Part shown: piece after piece, positions 1 through 10,230 of the stretch
Position numbering within the stretch: position 1 is the first letter of the stretch
Layout: the number at the start of each line of letters is the position of its first letter
Assembly: GCA_947311845.1 (NCBI GenBank)
Contig: CAMZMU010000052.1
Coordinates: forward strand, 140,135,733 to 140,199,732
Direction: 5' to 3'
From: Poa pratensis
Lineage: Eukaryota > Streptophyta > Magnoliopsida > Poales > Poaceae
DNA: 64,000 bases
The notes under the pieces: generated by a model
Databases searched by the model: none
What the model saw: the letters and a program-made list of their open reading frames with translations, nothing else
Told to the model about the DNA's origin: nothing
Translations under genes and position numbers: made by a program

Positions 1-919
1 TAAACATCATCTATGAACATTTCATATGAGAAATGCATGTATCTAAGGCGATATCTCACACTATGTCCTATGATTTCTAGGGTGAAGAGAAGCGGTTTTG
101 GATTTCCAACATAAAATGTTCAAACACCTCACAAAGTTTCATTTTGGAGTGACTAAGAAGGATCCATGCTTAGTTTTTCATTTTCATGTTTTAAACTTGT
201 TTAAATGTAGGTCAACGTTAAGTTGACCGAAATTTGAAATGAGCTTCAAATATTCAAAAAAATCAAAAAATGGAAAATCATGCGCACATAGTCGTCTTAT
301 GTCATATACTAACGATTCAAGTTGATAAACAAGGTCTACACACGTTCAGATCGCGTAACTACAGAGAGCGCGCATTGTGGGTGTCGTTCACGTCCAGTTC
401 ATGTCTAGATCGCGCTTGGTGTGTTGACACGGATGCACCGACGCATATTTGCATATAAACAAAAAGTTAATCGTGTCAGTTCTCGCAAAAAATGCTTCTG
501 CTATGTGTAGATGTCTCACAGCGTCTCCAACGACGACGCACATCAACTGTTCGACACTTGGACTCGACACGTTAAGGGGCACCAGATGACGTGGTGAACA
601 TTTACAGGAATGTCAGTTCGACTAGACGTGAAGCGCGGTCACATGATGTCATCATTGCGAATAAAATATGTAAATCGTGTTGTCATTTCACACTGCGTTG
701 GCAAGAAAACGAAGGACCGGCTGCCGACTGTTCGGTGCCCCAAGCGGTTATCGATCTACGCGCCGGGGGCAGTGAATTCATCACTATCCCTTCATCACAC
801 ATAAAACCCCCAATCCCATTGCATTGCGGTTCACTCGGTTCTCTCTCTCGACATTGCCATTGTGCATTTCTTCTTTCTTCTCTCTAGCCCGAAAAAACCT
901 CAACCACCCCTTCCCTGCA
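1..919. other. Non-coding leader region, no gene seen
   Basis: The first 590 bases are AT-rich with only short, low-quality reading frames and nothing I recognise. From about 600 the composition becomes more GC-rich and there is an A/T-rich TATA-like stretch near 797-806, about 115 bases before the acidic reading frame at 920. This part may be its promoter and leader. No binding site can be named. Confidence 0.4.
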
Positions 920-1291
920 ATGGATCCGTGGTGGCAGAACGAAGCCATCCCGAGTGACTCCGACGGCGAGGGGAACCCGATCCCGTGGTGGGAAGAGGGC
1001 CACGGGCATTGGCAGGAGAATGCCGGCTCCGATGATGACGGCGAGGGCGATGACGACGACCCCGACTCTGACCCCGACTCCGACGACAACGATGGGTCCG
1101 AGGAGGAGGACTCAGACCCGGAGTTGGAGCCGCAGGACGGCAACGGCTCCGGCTCCGACTCCGACGACGACGAGGAGGAGGAGCCTCCACTGGAGGAGGA
1201 TGAGGACGAGGAGGACGGCGACGACGGCGATGACGGCCATGGCTTCGACTCCGACGACTCTGACGACGACGGCGACGAACCGCCAGCCTAG
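920..1291 (+). CDS. Highly acidic, Asp/Glu/Ser-rich low-complexity protein
   Basis: A 123-residue reading frame opens at ATG 920. An in-frame upstream ATG at 824 would add 32 residues that look like leader sequence, so I chose 920. The first residues, MDPWWQNEAIPSDSDGEG, are the only mixed part. The rest is runs of D, E, S, G and P with no predicted fold, no membrane segment and no known motif. The region after the stop has T-rich, polyadenylation-like sequence. No family can be assigned. A similar acidic frame lies at 51534-52040 inside a Harbinger-type transposon, so this one may also be transposon-derived. It could equally be a by-product of GAC/GAG repeats that happen to stay open. Confidence 0.4.
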   Translation: MDPWWQNEAIPSDSDGEGNPIPWWEEGHGHWQENAGSDDDGEGDDDDPDSDPDSDDNDGSEEEDSDPELEPQDGNGSGSDSDDDEEEEPPLEEDEDEEDGDDGDDGHGFDSDDSDDDGDEPPA

Positions 1292-1442
1292 AGGCGGCGC
1301 ATGCAGTAGCAGTGCATTAGTTGCACTTCTACTGATTAGTAGTAGTATTAGGCCGCCGCCGGCGTAGTAGCACTGCATAAAGCACTGCTAATCTTGTCTT
1401 ATCTTTTGTAAAACCGCAGGAATCTTTTGTAATCAATCTTAA

Positions 1443-1471
1443 CTAGCTGGGTGGCCCGCGCAACTGCGCGG
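1443..1471 (-). mobile_element. Helitron-like 3' terminus
   Basis: Read on the minus strand, a GC hairpin (stem CCGCGC/GCGCGG, loop AGTT, 1456-1471) is followed after about 9 bases by CTAG at 1446-1443 and then T. That is the layout of a plant Helitron 3' end: a short hairpin, then CTRR, inserted between A and T. The element would extend rightwards from 1443. I cannot find its 5' TC end, so its length is unknown. Confidence 0.45.
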
Positions 1472-3097
1472 CTAGAATTTTTTTGTATTTTATATTAGTT
1501 TTTAAATATTTGTAAATGGTACATAATTATTAAATAAACACAAAACAATATAGGCAGTGTTTCTCGGCAATAATTTTTCCTCACTTAAAGAATTGATTTA
1601 ATTCATCATGCTGAAATGATTTAGTCAATATTTATGTTTTGAGTTTACTGAACTTGCCGGAAAATCTTTTGGTCATGTCATTTACCTGATACGCCGAGGG
1701 CTTTGTTCTTTCTGCTGCAACCTGGCATCTCAATGAAACACATGATTTTAATATCTCCGTTGGCTCCAGTGGCATGCTATGTTTCAGGATGCCTGGATGA
1801 TGATCTATATTGCTTCTCAAGTGCGATCAGCCGGGAATGTAATTACATTTGATCCTATAGCGTGGATTAGTGTCTCTGCAGCTTTCCGTGCCTCTGTTTG
1901 CTTCCCGCGGCCAGCGCTATGAGGGTCTTGCTGTCACTCCTGCCTATGTCCATGGACAGTCAGAGCGATCAGCTGAGACATTGAAAAAGCATGGGAGAGA
2001 TGAGAGGAATATGCTAAGAATATAAACTTTAGCTAGAAATATTCAAGATATAGGCCTGTAGACTGTTGTACATATGTAAAGTGAATCGTGTCCAAGAAGC
2101 ACACGTGAAAGCATGGTAAGCAAGCAGTAACATGCATGCTACGATGGACTAAAATTTTCTAGCTTCAGCTTAGAGTTTTGTTACCTCCACTCCATCAGTC
2201 ATCGTTGTGAAGATCGTTGTGAAGTTCTCGTACTGCACTATAAATTAGAATATCTCCTTGTAACTAATATTCTTTGCTCTATCTTCACCTGGACACTCAT
2301 TTCCCGCAATTAGTAAATTCAATCCATCCGTTCCGGTCACTCCTAATAATTCCACATATACTTCACCTCGATGTATTTGTTACCAAGTTGTGTAAGTTTT
2401 GTTCTCGTAACCTTACATAAACCTACAGCTTCGTTTATAACATACCTTCAGTTAAGCCTATGGTCTGGAATTCCAGCGAATAGCAACTTACTGAGGAACT
2501 CAGTAGCATAGATATTTTCCACTATTTGTTCTTTCAGACTTCTTCTTATCTGTAGCATTAGGTCCACTGGTATTTTAATCTGATCTTGTTTTGCCATCGC
2601 CAATTTGCACACTCTTCAAATTCGGTGAAGTTTTGGTTTTGTTTGGGATCATCCGGAATATTAAATGTGGCAATATTTGAGAAGTTATTAAACTCAGTTT
2701 TTGTGTGTACATGGCAATGTTTACAAAAGTATGTTTGATAGTGGCATTTGAGCTGAAAGGAAGGTAAAGAGATGAGACTGACGATCCTGCACAATGCCAC
2801 TGCAGTCAGCCCCCTTGCACCTCCCAAATTTACTTACATAATTCCTTAACTGCTTGTATACTTAAATTTTCCGTCATTGCAGACTATATCTCTATCTGAT
2901 GAAGAACACTAAAACGCATTAAACTGATTTTGCACAACTTCTCCAGCAAGCATGTTATTTCCACTCCTATTGTAGCAAAGTTTATGCAACACTCCCAGCT
3001 GTGACATGAATATATCCGCTAACCATATTAACATTAGGAAACATGAACACCAGAAAACATAGTGTGACAACAACTTTCTCATATTTCTGAAAAATGC
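1472..3097. other. Unassigned sequence, no gene recognised
   Basis: Mixed composition with short open frames on both strands, none resembling a known protein. If the Helitron call at 1443 is right, this is the interior of that element. The 1700-1990 part is slightly richer in GC and could be a decayed exon, but I cannot name it. Confidence 0.4.
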
Positions 3098-3565
3098 TGG
3101 CCGTGGCATGTGTAGCAAAGCACCTCCCTCCTCCCTAACTTATTCTCACCTGTAAAACAAATTTTTAAAACAAAATTCAGTTAGCGCTGGGCATTAGCAT
3201 CCACTAAGCGAGGAAAAAATTATGCCAGTGCACTGATTAGAATATTAGGAAAGATCATATTTAGGTAACTCCTAGACTTCTGTTATACTCCCAATCAATG
3301 TTGTTTCAAGCATATTTGGAACGAAACTAATAATAAAAAAATCTTCTTGCGACATGTGTAGCTAAGAACCTACCTAGCTTATTCTGGCCTGCAAAACCAA
3401 TTTAAAAATAAATTCAATTAGAGCTGGCCATTGACATTCACTAATCCAGAATAAAATTCTGTCAGTGTACCGAGCCGAGCAAATACCTAAAATTTGAACT
3501 AAGGTTATACCTCCAATCAATGTTGCTTCATACATATTTGGTATAAAAACAATACACAGTAGAGA
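3098..3565. repeat. Imperfect tandem duplication, about 240-bp unit, two copies
   Basis: Copy 1 (about 3098-3350) and copy 2 (about 3350-3565) share the same succession of blocks. These are ATGTGTAGC, then CTTATTCT..CCTG, then a block reading GCTGG.CATT..CAT.CACTAA, and finally a TATAC..CCAATCAATGTTG block. Matching blocks sit about 230-240 bases apart. Many substitutions separate the copies, so the duplication is old. Confidence 0.6.
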
Positions 3566-5055
3566 ATAATAGCATGTCCATGCATGGCCAACTTCTTTGT
3601 GCTTGTTGTTCGGTTCAAAAATAAAAGACGTAGAAAATAATACCACGATCCCTTTGTTCAAGGTCCGTTTTGCCTCCTGATTGTCTAGAGCTGCGACCTG
3701 AGCGTGAAAGAAAAATACAGAAAAGTTTCGGTCGATGAACTATTTGAACAACGAATCCAAACATCTTGGGGGAGTACCACCATGTGTGAATAGAGCCCTA
3801 GAACAGACGCTTTGTGGCGTCCGCCTGCTGCCCAAGCACATGTTCTCTGATGCCTGTGAGGCTGTGAGGCCCATATACATTGCTTGGTCCAGTGCTCCAC
3901 GCGCACGGCCTCCTCTATGATGTTTGCCGCCAGCCTAGCAGGAGAGATTGCAGCGCTCGTCTCGTCGTCGTGGCTGTCATCCCTGCAAAAGGGTGCATAT
4001 CAGAGATGGTCTTATACATCATCGATTGCCATGGTTGTCTTGTCGAGATCGCGGCGCCCATCAAACCCTTGAGAGGTTAGATCACACCAGCAACTGGACT
4101 GACCTTACGTTTGATGCAAGCGGATCTCAATCCAATGAACTACATATCAATCGATCGTGTCCTGTGCTCGTGTGGAGTTGGAACTTGACATCATGGGGAT
4201 GAAGCCGAACTTGGAATCGTGGGGCTCCATCTTCGGAGGCTCCATGGGAGAAAGTCTGGTGATGCATGTACTGCATATCTACGTCGACCAAGACGGCATC
4301 ATCCGTTTCCGTGCTAGGACAGGCTGCTGGATTTCGTTGCGGACGGCAATTTCCTCGCTGTAAGACGATGATTTTTCTTGTCCACACGCATATGCTCCAC
4401 CAAAACCTCTCGCCGACACCGCCATTAGAGCTATCGCGACGTTGATCTGGCCACAGTGCCTTTATCCTACGATTCCTTCTATTTTGCTACTCAGCTAGAA
4501 AAGAAGAAAAAACGGACACAGCTTTGGACGTAATAAGCACAACAGTGCTTCTACCTGCTGCAAAATCAACGATGGGAAAACCAAGTGAGATCTCACGGTT
4601 AGCCAAGGAACATCAGGAATAATTAATGATTGGATGGTGTGCGCTTCTACTTCGTACTCGCATGACTCCTCTGTTCAATCTCTCCATCTGTGAAATAAAT
4701 ATCTCTAATCGTTAACTCTGCTGATTTCCTGTGGGGCGTGTTCGATCCTTGAACCATACAGATGCGATGTTTCATCCGCGGTGCTACCAGTCCAACATAA
4801 TTCCTCCACTAAGCACCCTCATCAACGATCGATGGTGCCATGGTGGTCGTCTTTGATTGAACTATCGGAGAGCCGGAGAAGGAACCAATGCTAGATTATG
4901 ACATCTGCAGCAAAGATTAGAGATTTTCAAGCCCTGCAAATCGCATCTAAGCGAAGCATCGACAAAACCTGAATCAATCAGCCACATGCTCTTACGGCTA
5001 GAACCTTGCCACCTCGATCAGTGTTGTACCTATCAAATCAACGTCGATGGTCTCG
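3566..5055. other. Unassigned sequence, no gene recognised
   Basis: Short overlapping frames occur on both strands (for example around 3880-4390), but none shows a domain, codon bias or splice structure that I can support. No repeat family is recognised. Confidence 0.4.
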
Positions 5056-5140
5056 TTCTACTTGCAATCGTCTGGTCTTCTTTTAGGCTTGCATGTCAGT
5101 TCTACTTGTAATCGCCTGCTCTTCTTCTAGGTTCCATGTG
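5056..5140. repeat. 44-bp direct repeat, two copies
   Basis: A unit beginning TTCTACTTG and containing AATCG..TG.TCTTCTT.TAGG occurs at 5056 and again at 5100, a period of 44 bases, with a few substitutions. Confidence 0.6.
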
Positions 5141-5302
5141 TGGAGATTGCAGCGACGACATAGGGACCAGCGGCGCAATCCGCACCGTAAAAGCTTGTTG
5201 ATTTGGATGGCATGTGCTTGCTGCCGCGCAGAACCATGCCAGAGGCGTGCAAGGCCGCCGACCCTTGAGAGATGTACGGCAATATGACGGACGTCCTTCG
5301 GA

Positions 5303-5570
5303 GTCCGACATGCGCCGGCCGGCCGCGCAGCTTCTTCAAACAACTCCATCTGGTCACCGAAGCATAATCTATAGAACTCGCCGGTCCATTATTTGCCCTC
5401 GCCGCGGCGATACACGACGGCATCTCTTGTAGTATGTCCGACGTGCGCCGGCCGGCCAGAGCATAGCTTCTTCAAACGACTCCATCATTGGTCGCGGAAG
5501 CATATGCACATAATCTATTGAACTCGCCAGTCCATTGTTTGCCCTCGCCGCCACGATACCCGACGACATC
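5303..5570. repeat. 133-bp tandem repeat, two copies
   Basis: GTCCGAC.TGCGCCGGCCGG occurs at 5303 and 5436. After it, both copies run through GCTTCTTCAAAC.ACTCCAT, AACTCGCC.GTCCATT and TTTGCCCTCGCCGC in the same order. The minus strand stays open across both copies, which explains the related antisense frames here. Nothing is recognised from 5571 to 5866. Confidence 0.65.
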
Positions 5571-5866
5571 TCTTCGTATCGATCTGCTCGTGCTTTATGC
5601 AGATACGGTCCAAATAGAAATTGATGCGTTGACGACCTAGCAATGATTAGGTTATGTCCATCTTTGGATATCGATCCAATTTTCCTAAGCATCCCGATCT
5701 TGTACGTCTCATTATTCCTTTTACGTACCTCCGGCCGGCATGCCAGCGTACGTTTAGCGAAACTTTCGGCCGCACGTCCTTTTGTTGGTCTTTGATCTGA
5801 ATCGTTGAGCTTAGCGTGACAAATCTTCACCGTTGATTGTCTTGTGTTTTAATTATATAATAGATA

Positions 5867-6225
5867 GTAATTATGAATCATAATTTCAGTGTTAATCTTG
5901 TCTATTCAGTTTCAGTTTCAGTGTTAGTTGTAATCAGTTTCAGTTTCAGTGTTAACGCGTAATTTCTAATCATAATTTCAGCATTAATCTTGTCTATTCA
6001 GTTTCAGTTTCAGTGTTAGTTGTAATCAGTTTCAGTTTCAGTGTTAACGCGTAATTTCTAATCATAATTTCAGTGTTAATCTTGTCTAATCAGTTTCAGT
6101 TTCAGTGTTAATTGTAATTAACGCGTAATTTCTAATCATAATTTCAGTGTTAATCTTGTCTAATCAGTTTCAGTTTTAGTTTCAATGTTAATTGTAATCA
6201 GTTTCAGTTTCAGTGTTAACAACGT
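5867..6225. repeat. Minisatellite, about 92-bp unit, roughly four copies
   Basis: Units beginning GTAATT start at 5867, 5959, 6051 and 6125. The period is 92, 92 and then 74, because copy three has lost an internal block. Each unit is built from a smaller motif, CAGTTTCAGTTTCAGTGTTA, so the array is a higher-order repeat. No coding potential. Confidence 0.75.
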
Positions 6226-6514
6226 ACTAACCAACTCACTAAACAATGACTCGTTTCCTAATCAGTTAATTCAGTGTTAACACGGGTTAATTTCAGTGCT
6301 AACGACGTACTAATCAACTCACTAAACAAATCAGTTAATTAAGTGGGGCCGAGACCCCACTTCAACTCACTTCCTGACCCCACTTAATCTCACTTCCTGA
6401 CCCCACCTAACTCGCTTCGCTTCCTGTCCCCACTTAACTCGCTCCCTGTCCCCACTTGACCGGTCCCACTTCCAACTCAAGAGCCGCGCCAGGCCGACCC
6501 CACAAGTCAGGCCA
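6226..6514. repeat. Degenerate short repeats, then transition into a Gypsy element
   Basis: From about 6350 to 6475 a motif of the type CTTCCTGACCCCACTTAA is repeated about five times with variation. The 6226-6350 part continues the CAGTGTTAAC theme of the preceding array. No gene. Confidence 0.5.
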
Positions 6515-6605
6515 AGTTACAGTGAAACGGGGTTAACCAGACGGAAACGGCCGTCTTGGCCATTGGCGAGTTTGCCAGGGCACGGACGAGAGAAACTACG
6601 CGGGC

Positions 6606-7255
6606 ATGGCACAAACAGATAAAACTGAGGTAGGTAGGGCACAGAAACGATTGTCCCATTTTGTTAATGACTGGACAGAATTGAGTACGGCGCCTCCAAA
6701 GTCGCCAACATACAAATCCTGGGTTATGCACTTTGATGGGTCCAAGCTTTATGAGGGATCAGGAGCAGGAGTGGTTCCCACTTCACCTAAGGGAGATAAG
6801 ATGAGTTATGTTCTGCAGATTCACTTTGATTGCACCAATAACATTGCCGAATATGAAGCCTTGTTACACGGTCTGCGCATTGCAAAGGAGATGAACATCA
6901 AGAGGATCATGTGTTTTGGAGACTCGGATCTTGTGACTCAACAAGTATCTTGGACTTGGGATAGCAAGGATGAGAAGATGGCAGCTTATAGAAGAACAGT
7001 TGATCAAGTGGCTGGATTCTTTTATGGGTTTCAAGTAGACCACATTGATAGAAGGAAAAAAACGAGGCAGCAGATGCTCTTTCAAGACTCGGCTCAGGGA
7101 GAAAACCAGTTCCGCCCAATGTGTTCTTGGACGAGTTGTGGCAGCTCTCAGTCAAATTGCCGACTGAAGGGGAAGATGATGAACCAGATCAAGATTCTGA
7201 GTTAGTTGCAGCTTTGCATGAGATTCCAGAGTGGACAGAGCCATAACTGGATTAC
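6606..7255 (+). pseudogene. Gypsy RNase H domain, frameshifted
   Basis: The frame from 6606 contains the RNase H signature. An FDGS segment supplies the first catalytic Asp (residues 43-46), AEYEALL the Glu, and FGDSDL the second Asp. After HIDRRK (about 7040-7055) a run of seven A bases shifts the frame, so the last catalytic Asp and the linker to integrase are read only in another frame. An in-frame TAA near 7244 interrupts the linker again, so no functional product is possible. RNase H would degrade the RNA of RNA/DNA hybrids during reverse transcription. Confidence 0.8.
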
Positions 7256-7768
7256 ATGATAAGGAAGATCCTGCCGAGTAATGAGTTCATGGCGCGGCAA
7301 ATTGTTAGAACATCACTCGGCTATGTGGTGATTGATGGTGAGTTATACATGCGAAGTGATTCTGGAGTTTATCAGCGATGTGTTTCATCAGTCGAAGGGC
7401 GACAAATTTTGCAAGAGATACACGCTGGGGACTGTGGTCATCATGCTTCATCCAGGTCCTTGGAGACTAAAGCGCTCAGGCTTGGATTCTTTTGGCTCAC
7501 AGCTTTCCGAGATGCAGAACAGATTGTTAGAGCATGTGATGGATGTCAGAGATATGCAAGACAGGAGCATGTGCCGGCTCAGGAGTTGCGAACAATACCA
7601 ATCACCTGGCCGTTTGCAGTTTGGGGTCTTGATATGATGGGACCCTTTCAGATGTCCTCTTGCAAGAAAACTCATCTATTGGTGGCAGTTGACAAGTTCA
7701 CTAAATGGGTTGAAGTGGAACCAGTTACAAATTGTCATGCCTCCAAAGTTGTCAAGTTTCTGAAGAAG
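7256..7768 (+). pseudogene. Gypsy integrase, N-terminal half (disrupted by insertion)
   Basis: The frame from 7256 has the integrase zinc-binding domain: histidines in HAGDCGHH and cysteines in CDGCQ. The start of the catalytic core follows, with the first Asp in WGLDMMGPF. Reading stops at 7768, where another LTR element begins. The integrase frame resumes without a shift after the AGAAG duplication at 14165. The full protein would join retrotransposon cDNA to host DNA. Confidence 0.85.
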
Positions 7769-9281
7769 TGATGCATGTAAAATGCATACATGAACTTTGC
7801 ATTATTTTACTTATATTGCAATCATATTTGCATCATATAAGGGTTATATAAATGTTTTATAATGATTTTGAGAATATTTCATAGTTTTCCTATTTTTATG
7901 GAATTAACCCTGCACACGTAGAAAACATCTTTTTTAGTGTTTCAGACTTTCCGGGAACTTGGGACTCCAAAAAGGGCAAGGCCAAAGAGCACGGTTCAGA
8001 ATTTTCGAGACGAACGCAGTGGGCTTAAAATGAAGACCAAAAGACCAACCAGCTGGAAGTTGTAGGGTCCCACGCGGCCCCTATACCTGGCCTTATGTGC
8101 CCACCTCTTTTGGGCCTCGTGGCTCCGATGCCGTCCGTTTTTGTCTCCGCGGCTTCGTCTTGACCTAAAACCGACTATGAAAATAGTCCCCCGAGGAGTT
8201 TCGTGAGGAGGTGGTAGAGAAACAGAAAACCAAGAAACAAGAGACAGAAGGCTGCCGCCGGAGAAGATCGGAGGGGGGAACGCCACCGGAATCACCTCCG
8301 GAGGGCTCCTCCATCCCTCCTCCGGAGTATCCATCAACACCACCGTCAAGACCAGCACCATCTTCATCAACCTCTCCATCAAGTGTGCTCACCATGACCA
8401 TGTGTGAGTAGTTTCCACTGAGGCTGAGGGCTCTATCGGTAGCTATGTGGTTCATCTCTCTCCCATGGTGTGATCTTTATGTGATCATGAGCTTTGTAAT
8501 CTAGTTGGATCCATTGATGTTACTCTTCGTTATCTTATGAATTATGCTACTTGAGTGGTTTTATTAATGTAAACTCCAGAGTCACCTTTGTCCCATGGTG
8601 CGAAGTTGACAGTGTGCGCACCGTGTGTGACTCTTAGGCTAAAGTTTACATGAATACTTATCATGAGCTATTATTTGTGTTGGATGTCTCTATGAAATTG
8701 TGGTGTTTGTCTAGTACTATTTTGGGGGCTCTTAGTGACATTGGGGTCCCCTAGATGTGGAATGCAACTTTAAGGTGTGCTTTTGTGGCCCTACACAATC
8801 AATTGGTGTTTGTTATCCAATAGGAGAATAGTTTAGAGTAGCATTGTGAAGAGGAAATATCTATGTATTCAATTATATTATAATTGTTGAGAGTGTCCAC
8901 TAGTGAAAGTATGATCCATATGCCTTATTTCCAAGCATTGAAACACCTTTTGCTCTCATTTTGGCTCAAGTTTGCTTGCTGCCATTTTTATTTCAGATTG
9001 CAATTACCACTTATAATCATCCATATTACTTGTATTTCACTATCTCTTCGCCGAACTAGTGCACCTATACATCTGACAAGTGTATTAGGTGTGTTGGGGA
9101 CACAAGAGACTTCTTGTATCTTAATTGCAGGGTTGCTTGAGAGGGATATCTTTGACCTATACCTCCCTGAGTTCGATAAACTTTGGGTTATTCACTTAAG
9201 GGAAACTTGCTGCTGTTCTACAAACCTCTGCAGTTGGAGACCCAACACTATCTACAAGAATAGAAGCGTGCGTAGACATCA
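7769..9281 (+). repeat. 5' LTR of nested element
   Basis: Starts TGATGCATGTAAAATGC and ends GTAGACATCA. It matches the copy at 12653-14164 almost base for base along its length. The 8165-8410 part has short open frames on both strands, which recur in the other LTR and are not genes. Confidence 0.92.
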
Positions 9282-9291
9282 AGCTATTTTC

Positions 9292-9309
9292 TGGTGCCGT
9301 TGTCGGGGA
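9292..9309 (+). other. Primer binding site, tRNA-Asp type
   Basis: TGGTGCCGTTGTCGGGGA lies 10 bases after the LTR end. It matches the complement of the plant tRNA-Asp 3' end (CCCCGGCAACGGCGCCA) apart from two substitutions. It primes minus-strand cDNA synthesis. Confidence 0.75.
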
Positions 9310-9450
9310 GGTAAGGTAAAAGGTACTCACATCTTCTGGCTACTAAGCTATCTAGCACTGTTGCCGGCGTGTGTGTGCTCGAAGGTATATTCTTTAGATT
9401 CTGCAATTATATCTTTTTGTTTCTTGTTTTTATTTCACTAGTTAGGCTTA

Positions 9451-10230
9451 ATGGAAAACAAAAAAAATTAGAGAGCTATATGAAATTTATCTTGAGTTAG
9501 GACATGATGTGTTTGAAGAGAAAATTTAAAAACATATGGAAAATTATTTGCATGATGGTAGCAATGTTATCACTATAAATTCTTTGAACACCATTATTGC
9601 TAATGCTCTGAAAAAGTTTAAGCTTGGGGAAGCCGTTGTTGATGAATGTGATATTTTTAGTCCCCCAAGTTTTGAGGAGAAAATTTTATTTGATGATACT
9701 TTGTCTCCAATATATGATGATTATAATGATTGTGATATTTTCACTCCACCTACTATTGAGGATATAGTTTATGTTGATTATGATTTGCCTCCTATATATG
9801 ATGTTTACAATGATGAATATGATATTTTCAGTCCATCTACTATTGAGGATAAAATCATTTCGATTATTCTATGCCTCCTATTTATGATGATTACATTGAT
9901 GGATGTGATATTTTTACTCCCACTATTACTAATTAAACTGTTTATGCTTATGTGGAGAGTAATGATACTTTTATGCATGTGGATCATGATAAGAATGTTT
10001 CATGTGATAGCTATATTGTTGAGTTTATCAATGATGCTACTGAAAGTTTTTATGAGAGAGGGAGACATGATTTCATATATCTCAAAAATATTAAGTCTTC
10101 TCTCTTTTTGTTGAAATTTTTGAAGTTGCACTTGTTTTGTCTTTCTATGCTAGTAGCTTCATGCTTCAATAATTTGTTTTCTTACAAGATTCCTTTGCAT
10201 AGGAAGTGGGTTAGACTTAAATGTGTTTGA
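9451..10230 (+). pseudogene. Degraded gene of the nested element, with about 29-residue acidic repeats
   Basis: After a possible start at 9451 the frame is broken at an A-run and at a TAA. It then runs from ATG 9536 with three and a half repeats of about 29 residues. Each repeat has the pattern DIF(S/T)P(P/S)(T/S)(I/F)E followed by PIYD..ND. A one-base loss near 9853 shifts the frame inside the fourth repeat. In the corrected frame a TAA at 9934-9936 precedes a further 98 codons, ending in a hydrophobic stretch and TGA at 10230. No known domain is visible. It may be a relic of a family-specific accessory or gag-like protein. Confidence 0.55.

Noticed and set aside
8165..8455. Frames at 7996-8455 and again at 13040-13340
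   Set aside because: They occur in the same position of both LTRs of one element and are part of LTR sequence, not genes.
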